From: Methylotenera sp. RIFCSPLOWO2_02_FULL_45_14
Lineage (GTDB): Bacteria; Pseudomonadota; Gammaproteobacteria; Burkholderiales; Methylophilaceae
Assembly: GCA_001803395.1 (NCBI GenBank)
Contig: MHBU01000031.1
Span: forward strand, 62,001-126,000
DNA length: 64,000 nucleotides
Direction: 5' to 3'
The translations under genes were made by a program, and so were the position numbers. Of this stretch, positions 8,413-17,009 are shown piece by piece (within the stretch, counting starts at the first letter, position 1; every line of letters begins with the position of its first letter). The notes below the pieces were generated by a model that worked only from the letters and a program-made list of their open reading frames with translations, was not told the DNA's origin and ran no database searches.

Positions 8413-8793
8413 TTAGGCATCTCTTACGCTCCCAACACGCCGACGAAAAAAGAGCCAACCATAGATCGCGATATTGACGATGACGACCACACCAGCTAGT
8501 GCGAACTGAATCTCTCGTGTGAGGCCGGAAGGGTAGATGATATCCAGTAGATAGTGCTCAACGAAGCTTTCCGTGTAGCCAGATTGTCCCGCTTTAATAC
8601 GCAAGTAGTTCTCCAGGTACGTGAGTGGACAGACGCGACTAGTGAGTTCAACAAAGAATCCCCAAGCAGCTGCTGGAAGATGGACAAAAGGAATCCAGCG
8701 CCGCCATACTGTCATTGTGCCACCCAGGAGGGCAAACAGAATGAAAGCTAGATGGAGCAAGAGCACGCTGTCAGCAGCTAAACGAAAGTACAC
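8413..8793 (-). CDS. DUF2784 membrane protein
   Basis: 126 residues with about four membrane segments (near 5-27, 40-55, 95-118 and the intervening WGFFVELTSRVCPLTYLE region). The pattern VHLPAAAWGFFVE, CPLTYLEN and HYLLDIIYPSGL is typical of the DUF2784 family. No function is established for this family. It lies upstream of the acylphosphatase gene on the same strand with a 170 bp gap, so co-transcription is uncertain. Codon use looks GC-richer than the surrounding genes, like the patatin gene. Confidence 0.85.
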   Translation of the reverse strand: MYFRLAADSVLLLHLAFILFALLGGTMTVWRRWIPFVHLPAAAWGFFVELTSRVCPLTYLENYLRIKAGQSGYTESFVEHYLLDIIYPSGLTREIQFALAGVVVIVNIAIYGWLFFRRRVGSVRDA

Positions 8794-8893
8794 AACCGTT
8801 AAGATGCAGGCTGGATTGACCTACATTATGCATTTTGTAATGACCTATTAAACTTGTAATTTACTAAGCATTATACTAAGTTAACGTTAAAAA

Positions 8894-9514
8894 ATGGGGC
8901 CATATAAAATGCAAATTGCTGAGAACGATGGATCAACTTTGGGTGCATATCTACATGGAATGCAAATAAAAAATTCAAGTGTAGCGCGCGTGTTTTTTGC
9001 CCTGTGGCCAGAAGCATTGGCACGGCGGGCATTGCATACGTTAACAATGGAATATCAGTCACGGTGTGAGGCGCGCGCCATGGGTGCAGATACCCTGCAT
9101 ATGACCTTGCTGTTTCTGGGGGAGATAGAACGTGCATGTCTGCCGCGGTTAATACAAACCGCGGACAAGGTGTCGGCACCAGCTTTTGGATTTATATTGG
9201 AGAGACTTTCATTCTGGCAGCATAACCGAATTGCTTATGCGGCACCTCTGGAAAAAATACCCGCACTGTGTCAACTGGTCACGGCGCTACAGCAGGAACT
9301 GATAGCAGCGGGTTTCTGGTTTGATAACCATGAGTTCAATCCACATGTCACATTGTTACGTCGCGTCGGGCATGTTTTGGAGTCGCAGGCCATTACGCCC
9401 ATTATGTGGTGGGTAGACTCATTCGTGTTGGTAGAATCAGTCATGACTGACCGAGGGGTGCACTACCAGATACTCCAGAAGTGGCCGTTATCCCCTATGA
9501 TCGCTCAATGCTGA
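8894..9514 (+). CDS. thpR: RNA 2',3'-cyclic phosphodiesterase (2H family, LigT/ThpR)
   Basis: Predicted 2H-superfamily phosphoesterase opening 2',3'-cyclic phosphates on RNA ends. Both catalytic motifs are present: HMTLLFLG in the first half and HVTLLRR in the second, with the expected spacing, and the N-terminus RVFFALWPE is typical. The start is uncertain: ATG 8894 gives 206 residues but lacks a clear ribosome site, and an internal ATG before QIKNSSVARVFF would give a length nearer the family's usual 180-190. It is a single gene, divergent from the DUF2784 gene. Confidence 0.85.
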   Translation: MGPYKMQIAENDGSTLGAYLHGMQIKNSSVARVFFALWPEALARRALHTLTMEYQSRCEARAMGADTLHMTLLFLGEIERACLPRLIQTADKVSAPAFGFILERLSFWQHNRIAYAAPLEKIPALCQLVTALQQELIAAGFWFDNHEFNPHVTLLRRVGHVLESQAITPIMWWVDSFVLVESVMTDRGVHYQILQKWPLSPMIAQC

Positions 9515-9655
9515 CAAGCGCGTCGCTGTTAAGGTATATGCTGGATTAGTCAGCTTTAAGTTATTTTGTAATGACACTCCATAAATAACATCAAACTTGG
9601 CTGCACGGCTATATTCTATAGAATGGATCAATGCTAATGAATTTACCGAATGAAT

Positions 9656-9793
9656 TCAATCGTCTTCTAAAATACGCTTACCTTCATCCTCAATGTCTTC
9701 AAATTGACCGCGATAAACTGCCCACCAAAGACCACCGAGTACGATAAGCGCCATAACGACGGAGAGTGGAATGAGTATAAATAGTATATCCAT
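9656..9793 (-). CDS. ccoS: cbb3-type oxidase assembly protein CcoS (45 aa)
   Basis: A 45-codon gene directly downstream of ccoI. It encodes MDILFILIPLSVVMALIVLG, then GLWWAVYRGQFEDIEDEGKR and ILEDD. One membrane helix, the WxVxxGQFED motif and the acidic C-terminal tail are diagnostic of CcoS, which is needed to load cofactors into cbb3 oxidase. AAGGA precedes the ATG. The gap to the ccoI stop is 38 bp, so the two form an operon. Confidence 0.9.
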   Translation of the reverse strand: MDILFILIPLSVVMALIVLGGLWWAVYRGQFEDIEDEGKRILEDD

Positions 9794-9831
9794 GATTAAG
9801 TCCTTTAGTTTAGACCTTTGGGTTTAGATCT

Positions 9832-12216
9832 TTAGTTATCGTGTTGGGTGGCATTTGTAATGCTGGTTGAGAATTTGGTTAAGCGCAAGGCGTTTGCGAC
9901 CACAATCAATGAACTCACCGCCATGCCCAGCCCCGCTAACCAAGCGGATAACACACCAGAAAATGCCAGAGGGATGCTGATGAGGTTGTAAGCAATCGCC
10001 CATGCGATATTTTGTTTAATGATTTGCATGGTGTGTTGTGCATGGCGAATCAGGTATGGGATTTGACTAATGTCACCATTAAGAAAAACATAATCAGCAT
10101 GGGCTTGCGTTAACGGCACACCTTTACCCATGGCGATTGAAACATGCGCACTGGCTAAAATTGGACCATCATTAAGACCATCCCCCACCATCAGCACTTT
10201 TTTGTGTTGCGCTTTGAGTGTTTGCAAGCGTAACAGTTTGTCATGCGGGCTACAGGCCGATTGATAGTGTGAAATGCCAATTTCTTTTGCGGTATTTTCA
10301 ACGGCATTGGATTTATCACCAGATAAAAGTTCAATATCGAGGTTTGCTTGTTTTAGCAATTGTATGGTGAGTGCGGCCTGCTGTTTAATGGCTTCTTGTA
10401 GTGTGAATGTGGCTAACCAGCCGTTGGCATCGGCTAAAAACACCTGCTGACTATGCTGATTTATTTCAATGGCGCCACAAAATTGTGCAGCGCCTAATTT
10501 TAGTTCTCCAGTAACCAGTTTGGAGTCGTTGAGTAGGGCATTAGCCGTCAGGTTTTTTATAGAGGCGCTGATGCCGGCCCCAACCACTTCTTGAATGTTG
10601 TCCAGTTCGATAGCCAGTGCCAATTGCGGATTATTTTTACATGCGTTGAATAATGCACGGGAAATCGGGTGTAAAGAGTGTTTGGCAATGGCGCCAGCCA
10701 AGGCTAGGGCGAGTGATTCTGACAGGCCATCTTTGTGTTGAATCGCTTTAATTTGAATGTGATCTTCAGTCAGCGTGCCAGTTTTATCAAAAATGATGGT
10801 GTCAATATCGGCAATGTTTTCAATGGCTTGTAGCCGTTTGATTAAAATGCCGCGCTTAACAAAGGCGCTGGCACTGGATAGCATGGCGGCAGGCGTGGCT
10901 AAAGACAGCGCACATGGGCAGGTGACGATGAGCACGGCGGCGGCCGTCATTAGTGCGCGCCCATGATCAATATCCCACAATAGTGCAGCAGCCAGCGCTG
11001 CGCTTAATATCACAAATAGCAAAAATGGTCGCGCAACACGATCTGCCAACTGCGAAAGTCTGGGTTTTTCAATGGCAGCTTGGTTAATCAGGTTGACAAT
11101 TTGGCCATATTTGGTGGATTCACCAATGGTTTCAAGCGTCATGGTCACCGATTGGCGTAGATTGTAGCTACCAGCAATCACGGTGTCGTGCAGGTTTTTT
11201 GTAATTGGGGTTGATTCTCCAGTTAGTAGTGACTCATCAACGCTGGTGCTGCCAGAAACCAGTGTGCCATCGGCAGGAAAAGCTTCACCAATGTTGACAC
11301 GAACTGTGTCGCCAATTTTAAGTTGCGAATTAAGTACACGCGTAAAGGTGCCATCTGCATTTTGGCGCTCAGTGTTTTCAGGGATGCGGCTTACCAGGTT
11401 TTCTAGCGCACCTAAGGTTTTGCGATGCAGTTTGACTTCAATTAAACGTGCAGACAGTAAAAAGAACACGAACATGGTCAGTGAATCAAAATAGACGGTA
11501 TGCCCCCACCAGCCATTAGGTTCAAAAGTTGCGGCTGAACTCACAATAAATGTGATGATGATGCCCAATGCAACTGGCAGATCCATGCTGATTTGCCGTC
11601 GCTTTAAATCACGCAGTGCGTTGCTGAAAAACGTGTTGCTGGAAAATAACAACACAGGCAGGCTAAGTAGCCATGATGCCCAATTAAGTAGATGAAGAAT
11701 GTCGGGTGAAATTTCACCTGGCTCTGTGAAGTATGTCGGGCTTGCGTACATCATCACCTGCATCATGCAGAAGCCTGCGACCATCCAACGCCAAAATGCG
11801 GCACGTTGTTTTTTGAGCGACTCTTGGTCGCTCATCAGCTCGGATGCAGGGCTGGCGCTATAACCCAAGGCTTGAATCGTAGCGAGAATTTTTGAGGGTA
11901 GCGTGATTGCAGGTGACCACACCACAACCGCACGTCTTTTAGACATACTCACGCGCGCACTCACCACGCCAGGAGACGCCTGCAAGCCTTGCTCAATAAT
12001 GCCAGAACAAGCAGCGCAACGCAGACCATCTAGTAATAAGTTAGATTGCACCAGCGATTTTGAGGCATCATGATCAAATGGCTGGCTAAACGCTTGCCAT
12101 TGATCTTCGGTATCTAAAATGGTCCAGGCTGGGTTTGGTGAAACGTCTTCAGCAGTGAGGGTGTTGGTTAGCAAAAACTTACTCCATGCAAGGTGTTGAT
12201 GATGGGGGGTAGCCAA
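9832..12216 (-). CDS. ccoI: Copper-exporting P1B-type ATPase for cbb3 oxidase maturation
   Basis: Inner-membrane copper-transporting ATPase, 794 residues. An N-terminal metal-binding domain carries GLRCAACSG (about residue 66). Eight expected membrane helices follow, with the CPC metal site in TCPCALSLA, the phosphorylation site DKTGTLTE and the hinge GDGLNDGPIL. Its pairing with ccoS identifies it as CcoI/FixI and not a general copper exporter. The apparent start is TTG at 12216 without a good ribosome site, and no in-frame ATG precedes the metal-binding domain, so the start is uncertain. No ccoNOP or ccoG lies nearby in the window. Confidence 0.9.
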   Translation of the reverse strand: MATPHHQHLAWSKFLLTNTLTAEDVSPNPAWTILDTEDQWQAFSQPFDHDASKSLVQSNLLLDGLRCAACSGIIEQGLQASPGVVSARVSMSKRRAVVVWSPAITLPSKILATIQALGYSASPASELMSDQESLKKQRAAFWRWMVAGFCMMQVMMYASPTYFTEPGEISPDILHLLNWASWLLSLPVLLFSSNTFFSNALRDLKRRQISMDLPVALGIIITFIVSSAATFEPNGWWGHTVYFDSLTMFVFFLLSARLIEVKLHRKTLGALENLVSRIPENTERQNADGTFTRVLNSQLKIGDTVRVNIGEAFPADGTLVSGSTSVDESLLTGESTPITKNLHDTVIAGSYNLRQSVTMTLETIGESTKYGQIVNLINQAAIEKPRLSQLADRVARPFLLFVILSAALAAALLWDIDHGRALMTAAAVLIVTCPCALSLATPAAMLSSASAFVKRGILIKRLQAIENIADIDTIIFDKTGTLTEDHIQIKAIQHKDGLSESLALALAGAIAKHSLHPISRALFNACKNNPQLALAIELDNIQEVVGAGISASIKNLTANALLNDSKLVTGELKLGAAQFCGAIEINQHSQQVFLADANGWLATFTLQEAIKQQAALTIQLLKQANLDIELLSGDKSNAVENTAKEIGISHYQSACSPHDKLLRLQTLKAQHKKVLMVGDGLNDGPILASAHVSIAMGKGVPLTQAHADYVFLNGDISQIPYLIRHAQHTMQIIKQNIAWAIAYNLISIPLAFSGVLSAWLAGLGMAVSSLIVVANALRLTKFSTSITNATQHDN

Positions 12217-12262
12217 ATTTAGGAAAGAGGTTTTTAATGCTCTTTGGAAGTGTAATTATATA

Positions 12263-12289
12263 TTGAAAAACAAGGTTTCAACCCCATAT
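12263..12289 (+). promoter_or_regulatory. Sigma-32 (heat-shock) promoter of clpB
   Basis: TTGAAA (12263-12268), a 13 bp spacer, then CCCCATAT (12282-12289). This is an almost exact RpoH promoter (CTTGAA, 13-17 bp, CCCCATNT) and ends 37 bp before the clpB start codon. Seen directly; heat regulation is inferred from the known consensus. Confidence 0.85.
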
Positions 12290-12326
12290 CGAGTCTAGGT
12301 TAACCTTATAAACACAGGAGTGAAAC

Positions 12327-14921
12327 ATGCGCTTTGATAAATTAACGACTAAATTTCAACAAGCACTGAATGATGCACAAAGTTTGGCGGTGGCGAGTGA
12401 TTGCCCCACGATAGAGGCTTTGCATTTGTTGTCAGCGTTGCTTAATCAGGATGATGGTGGAACCAGTTCGTTATTAGCGCATGCCGGGGTGCATTTGGCA
12501 CCACTTAAAACCGGGCTAACTCATGCGATTGAGAATTTACCAAAATCATCGGCTAGTTCTGGCGAGGTGTCGCTGTCACGTGACCTTAATAACCTGCTTA
12601 ACGTGACAGATAAGCTGGCGTTAAAGCGTGGTGATGGTTTTATTGCCAGCGAGATGTTTTTGTTGGCATTGGCGGACGATAAAGGCGCTGCTGGTAAATT
12701 ACTCAAGACGCATGGCTTGTCTAAAACGGCTTTGGAACAGGCGATTGATGCCGTGCGTGGCGGTGAACAGGTAAATGAGTCTGATGCTGAATCTAATCGC
12801 GAGGCACTCAAAAAATATACGGTTGATTTAACTGAACGAGCCAGATTGGGCAAGTTAGACCCAGTGATTGGGCGTGATGATGAGATTCGCCGCGCTATTC
12901 AAATTCTCGGACGCCGTACAAAAAATAACCCGGTGCTGATTGGTGAACCTGGCGTGGGTAAAACCGCGATTGTCGAAGGCTTGGCACAGCGTATTGTTAA
13001 CGGTGAAGTGCCAGATTCACTCAAGGGTAAAAAAGTCTTGTCTTTGGATATGGCGGCTTTGCTGGCAGGTGCCAAATACCGTGGTGATTTTGAAGAGCGG
13101 CTGAAATCTGTGCTAAAAGAATTGGCGCAGGATGAAGGTCAAACCATCGTGTTTATTGATGAAATTCATACCATGGTGGGGGCAGGCAAGGCGGAAGGTG
13201 CGATGGATGCCGGCAATATGCTTAAACCTGCTTTGGCGCGTGGTGAGTTGCATTGTGTGGGCGCAACCACTTTAGATGAATACCGCAAATATATTGAAAA
13301 AGATGCCGCATTAGAGCGCCGCTTTCAAAAAGTGTTGGTCGATGAGCCGACAGTTGAGGCGACTATTGCTATTTTGCGCGGGCTGCAAGAAAAATATGAG
13401 TTGCATCACGGCGTAGAAATTACCGATCCTGCTATTGTGGCAGCGGCAGAGCTTTCACATCGTTATATTACTGACCGTTTTTTGCCAGATAAAGCGATTG
13501 ATTTGATTGATGAAGCGGCAAGCCGCATCAAGATGGAGATTGACTCCAAGCCTGAGGTGATGGATAAATTAGAGCGTCGTTTAATTCAGCTAAAAATAGA
13601 GCGCGAAGCGGTGCGCCGCGAAAAAGACGAAGGCAGCAGAAAGCGCTTTGAGCTGATTGAAGAAGAAATTACCAAGCTTGAAAAAGAATACGCTGACCTG
13701 GAAGAAATTTGGAAAGCTGAAAAAGCGCAAGTGCAAGGCTCTGCGCACATTAAAGAAGCGATAGAGAAAGTTAAATTTGAGATGGAAGAAGCCACGCGTA
13801 AAGGCGAGTGGCAGAAAGTCTCTGAGCTGCAATACGGCAAACTGCCACAACTTGAAACGCAATTAAAACAAGCCTCCAGTGCTGAATCTACTTCAGCACA
13901 AAGCAAACATAGAATGTTACGCACTGAAGTAGGCGCGGATGAAATTGCCGAAGTGGTGAGCCGTGCCACGGGCATTCCCGTGAGCAAAATGATGACGGGC
14001 GAACGTGAAAAACTGCTGACCATGGAGGCTAAGTTGCATGAGCGCGTGGTTGGGCAGGATGAAGCGGTGCGTTTAGTGTCCGATGCGATTCGGCGTTCGC
14101 GTTCAGGTTTAGGTGACCCTGGTCGTCCTTATGGCAGCTTTCTATTCTTGGGGCCAACCGGCGTGGGTAAAACCGAGCTATGTAAATCATTAGCTAACTT
14201 TTTATTTGACTCTGAAGATCACTTGATTCGTATCGACATGAGTGAATTTATGGAGAAGCATTCAGTGGCACGCATGATTGGTGCGCCTCCTGGCTATGTG
14301 GGTTACGAAGAAGGCGGTACGCTGACGGAAGCGGTGCGTCGCAAACCTTACAGCGTGATCTTGCTGGATGAAGTGGAAAAAGCACACCCTGATGTATTTA
14401 ATGTGCTGCTACAAGTGTTGGATGATGGTCGCTTGACCGATGGTCAAGGGCGTACTGTTGATTTTAAAAACACCGTGATTATCATGACGTCTAATTTAGG
14501 TAGCCAGATGATACAGAGTATGGCTGACCAAGATTACCAAGTGGTGAAGTTAGCGGTAATGGGTGAGGTGAAAACGCATTTCAGACCTGAATTTGTCAAC
14601 CGTATTGATGAAGTGGTGGTGTTTCATGCGCTTGGTGAAGCTAACATTAAATCAATTGCGGCTATTCAGTTGCAGACTTTAGCTAAACGCTTGAACGCAA
14701 TGGATATGCAATTGGAGCTGACAGAAGCTGCCATTACAGAAATTGCCAATGCCGGCTTTGACCCAGTGTATGGTGCGCGCCCTCTTAAACGTGCGATACA
14801 GAGTGAGATTGAAAACCCATTAGCGCGTGAAATTTTAGCGGGGAATTTTGTGGCTAAAGATACGATCAAAGTGGATGTGAAGGCGGGTAAGCTTGTGTTT
14901 TCAAAATCTAATGCCTCATGA
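12327..14921 (+). CDS. clpB: ATP-dependent disaggregase ClpB
   Basis: Hexameric AAA+ chaperone that pulls apart protein aggregates together with DnaK. The 864 residues are full length. An N-terminal repeat domain (1-145) is followed by AAA domain 1 with GEPGVGKT at about residue 205 and VFIDEIH. The long coiled-coil middle domain (about 410-525) is rich in Glu/Lys and marks ClpB rather than ClpA. AAA domain 2 has [12 protein letters not shown] at about residue 608 and [19 protein letters not shown] precedes the ATG. A sigma-32 promoter lies directly upstream. It is monocistronic and divergent from ccoI. Confidence 0.98.
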   Translation: MRFDKLTTKFQQALNDAQSLAVASDCPTIEALHLLSALLNQDDGGTSSLLAHAGVHLAPLKTGLTHAIENLPKSSASSGEVSLSRDLNNLLNVTDKLALKRGDGFIASEMFLLALADDKGAAGKLLKTHGLSKTALEQAIDAVRGGEQVNESDAESNREALKKYTVDLTERARLGKLDPVIGRDDEIRRAIQILGRRTKNNPVLIGEPGVGKTAIVEGLAQRIVNGEVPDSLKGKKVLSLDMAALLAGAKYRGDFEERLKSVLKELAQDEGQTIVFIDEIHTMVGAGKAEGAMDAGNMLKPALARGELHCVGATTLDEYRKYIEKDAALERRFQKVLVDEPTVEATIAILRGLQEKYELHHGVEITDPAIVAAAELSHRYITDRFLPDKAIDLIDEAASRIKMEIDSKPEVMDKLERRLIQLKIEREAVRREKDEGSRKRFELIEEEITKLEKEYADLEEIWKAEKAQVQGSAHIKEAIEKVKFEMEEATRKGEWQKVSELQYGKLPQLETQLKQASSAESTSAQSKHRMLRTEVGADEIAEVVSRATGIPVSKMMTGEREKLLTMEAKLHERVVGQDEAVRLVSDAIRRSRSGLGDPGRPYGSFLFLGPTGVGKTELCKSLANFLFDSEDHLIRIDMSEFMEKHSVARMIGAPPGYVGYEEGGTLTEAVRRKPYSVILLDEVEKAHPDVFNVLLQVLDDGRLTDGQGRTVDFKNTVIIMTSNLGSQMIQSMADQDYQVVKLAVMGEVKTHFRPEFVNRIDEVVVFHALGEANIKSIAAIQLQTLAKRLNAMDMQLELTEAAITEIANAGFDPVYGARPLKRAIQSEIENPLAREILAGNFVAKDTIKVDVKAGKLVFSKSNAS

Positions 14922-15003
14922 TTTTACAGCGTGATTTAAAAGCGTTTGAAGGTCTTTGCACGACTGAAACTCTGTAGCGTTAACATTATTCGTCATTTTC
15001 TCT

Positions 15004-15025
15004 GTTCCCTGAGCTTGTCGAAGGG
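15004..15025. repeat. Dispersed intergenic repeat copy (CTTCGACAAGCTCAGGG core)
   Basis: A 22 bp sequence whose reverse complement contains CTTCGACAAGCTCAGGG. It differs at one position from a copy inside leuS at 60809-60830. Here it lies between clpB and a lipoprotein gene. The short inverted ends (CCCT...AGGG) are typical of dispersed bacterial intergenic repeats. Confidence 0.7.
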
Positions 15026-15119
15026 TGGTGAAAATGACGAAGCTGTTTAAAGCGTTTAGTGAGTTAATAAGGTTGTGCCTTCACCCCAATGCCCTATGAT
15101 TGATGTTGAAAGGCGTGGA

Positions 15120-15704
15120 ATGATGCGTAAATGCATTTATTTTTTTAGAAGCTTCTTAAAGTTTAGCTTTTTATTAGCTGGTTTCTTATTTGTGCTTACA
15201 GGGTGCAGTACATCAAGTCAGCAGCAAAATATGAAGCCGCCGCAGATAGATCGTATTTCAGAAGCTGAGTTGGCGCGAATCATACCAACGCCAGTGGCCG
15301 AACTCAGTTTGGATGATGTTGTTAGATTAAGTAAAGCAGGTAGCAGTGCCGACCAAATCATTGAAAAAATTAAAACCAGCAACTCTTTATACGATTTAAC
15401 GCCCAGCCAAAGTATTGCATTAAGTCAGCAGGGCGTTGATTCCCAAGTGTTAGATTATATGCACACCAGTCGAGAACTTGCCTTAAGAAACAGCATCGCC
15501 GATGAAATCAATAAGCGTGAGAAAGAAAAACGTGACGAGGTGGAACGGCTAAAACGCCAACAGTTGCAGCAACAACGTTTTTACGACCCTTTTTGCCGAG
15601 GCTTTTATGGGTTTTATCCTTATGGATACGGGGCTTATGGCTCAAGATTTGGCTCTCACTTTGGCCTAGGCGCCGGCTATGCAAGGCCATGGGATTGCTG
15701 GTAA
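15120..15704 (+). CDS. Lipoprotein, unknown function
   Basis: About 194 residues, not assigned to a named family. The start is taken at the ATG ATG pair (15120/15123), preceded by GAAAGGCG. It gives a clean lipoprotein signal: basic MMRKC, a hydrophobic run and lipobox LTGC at about residues 26-29. A helical middle domain (LSLDDVVRLSKAGSSADQII, then SLYDLTPSQSIALSQQGV and LDYM) looks like two related helical repeats. A charged coiled-coil stretch (KREKEKRDEVERLKRQQLQQ) follows, and the end is Gly/Tyr-rich (YGFYPYGYGAYGSRFGS). It is probably attached to the outer membrane. An earlier GTG at 15075 is unlikely. Confidence 0.75.
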   Translation: MMRKCIYFFRSFLKFSFLLAGFLFVLTGCSTSSQQQNMKPPQIDRISEAELARIIPTPVAELSLDDVVRLSKAGSSADQIIEKIKTSNSLYDLTPSQSIALSQQGVDSQVLDYMHTSRELALRNSIADEINKREKEKRDEVERLKRQQLQQQRFYDPFCRGFYGFYPYGYGAYGSRFGSHFGLGAGYARPWDCW

Positions 15705-15868
15705 TCTAAATCGACACTGTTTAGGTTATTGACAGCACAATGTATCATGACGATTAAACCGATAATTTCGGCTGCCGGGATTAGATAACTTTTGTTCGCC
15801 TGTCTATCAGATAAAAAGTCTTTTTTGTATTGTCGATAGAGGGCTCTGGTAATCCGTCAACTAATTCA

Positions 15869-16020
15869 TATATGGGCATCTCTAAAAATTCAAGTTTCTA
15901 TGCTAAGCAAGACGCGAGCAAAAAATTATGACGCTGCATATGCTTGATATGTAAGGAGTAATTTTTTGTGAATAACGCCGCATAGCAACGGAAATTGGAT
16001 TTTTAGAGGTGCCATATAAG
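15869..16020. mobile_element. Long imperfect inverted-repeat element, MITE-like, without transposase
   Basis: About 150 bp whose two halves are imperfect reverse complements. The left end reads TATATGGGCATCTCTAAAAA and the right end, reversed, TATATGGCACCTCTAAAAAT. Further in, both arms carry TATGC, then CAAAAAATTA, then CATAT. It contains no gene and ends at the stop codon of the gene at 16021. The structure fits a non-autonomous miniature transposon or a large folded repeat that also works as a terminator. A possible related end lies at 4793. Family assignment was not possible. Confidence 0.6.
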
Positions 16021-16938
16021 CTACTGAGCCACCTGCTGCCGCAGATACTCTTTACGTTTCATTGCGAGGTAATCAACCCGTTCTACTTCATGCAGCTGGC
16101 GGGCGTACTGATCGGTGCCGTCATACCATTTCTGCAACCTTTTCTCTAACTGATCCTTGGTTGGTGCGGTCAACGCGGCAAGATAAGCATCGATAGCCAG
16201 GTAATAGCGCATGGTATTGCGTTCCACCACGCCACGTACCCCTTTAATATAGGTAGGTTGGCCATTGGGTAGTTTGCCGGTGACAGTAAACCCGACCTTA
16301 TCCCTGCCGATTGTTGCCAGGTAGCCTTGCATGGTGAGGCTACCAGTTAAACCAAAGGTATAGGCATAGGTGAAATGCAGAAAGGTGCGCCCATATTTAA
16401 CCGGTGTAGCTTCAACCCAGATGCGATAGTCACGGGTGCTCAAGGGCCCGTTCTCAGCATTGAGTTCCAAGGCGAAATAATCCGGTGTCGTGATTATCCC
16501 GCGATAGTTGAATTCGACACGATAGGCATCCGCCAGCGGCTGAAAGTATTTCTTACCGAGATCTACAGTGAGGACAGTGTCAGCTTTGCTGCTGGAAGCA
16601 TGACAGTATTTGATATTAACGTGCAGTATCAGCACATCACACCAATGCGCCGGGTTGTTGAGCGCCTCGTTAACGGTGGCAAACGGATAATCGACTACGG
16701 CATAGATTTCGCCCTTCAGATCGTGCGAAGATTCTGCCGAATTAAGATAGAGCGCACGTTGAAACTGATTGTTGCGTAGCTGCTTGCCCAATTCCGTGTA
16801 CTTGGCGCGCAGCGGTATGTTGGACACATCTGGCTCTGCGGCAAAAGATTTCCCGCAAACAAGCCATACGCAGCAGATAAGCACAAAAACTGGCATCCAT
16901 CGCAACGACCTTGCCTTGAGCCGCTGGCTAATATACAT
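16021..16938 (-). CDS. Secreted protein of unknown function, downstream of phospholipase-D gene
   Basis: 305 residues. An N-terminal export signal of about 35 residues (SLRWMPVFVLICCVWLVCGK, then SFAAEP) predicts periplasmic location. The mature part is a mixed beta domain (EIYAVVDYPFATVNEALNNP, CDVLILHVNIKYC, then FNYRG and DYRIWVEATP), which recalls START/SRPBCC-like lipid-binding proteins in strand pattern only. A Lys/Arg-rich helical tail ends it. Two cysteines (WCDV and KYCH) could pair. It lies 71 bp downstream of a phospholipase-D lipoprotein gene on the same strand, so a joint role at membrane lipids is possible. No function is claimed. Confidence 0.7.
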   Translation of the reverse strand: MYISQRLKARSLRWMPVFVLICCVWLVCGKSFAAEPDVSNIPLRAKYTELGKQLRNNQFQRALYLNSAESSHDLKGEIYAVVDYPFATVNEALNNPAHWCDVLILHVNIKYCHASSSKADTVLTVDLGKKYFQPLADAYRVEFNYRGIITTPDYFALELNAENGPLSTRDYRIWVEATPVKYGRTFLHFTYAYTFGLTGSLTMQGYLATIGRDKVGFTVTGKLPNGQPTYIKGVRGVVERNTMRYYLAIDAYLAALTAPTKDQLEKRLQKWYDGTDQYARQLHEVERVDYLAMKRKEYLRQQVAQ

Positions 16939-17009
16939 ATACTTTAATTCTCATTTGAAAAATTTACTGTATTGTAAAAAGTCGGTTTGAATCGGTGCAT
17001 ATTGGTGAT

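Noticed and set aside
8871-9179. Minus-strand open frame of about 100 codons overlapping thpR
   Set aside because: Antiparallel to a recognised gene with both catalytic HxT motifs; no family features or ribosome site.
13586-14023. Long minus-strand frames within clpB
   Set aside because: Shadow of the Glu/Lys-rich coiled-coil region, which gives Ser/Phe-rich antisense frames; clpB itself is beyond doubt.
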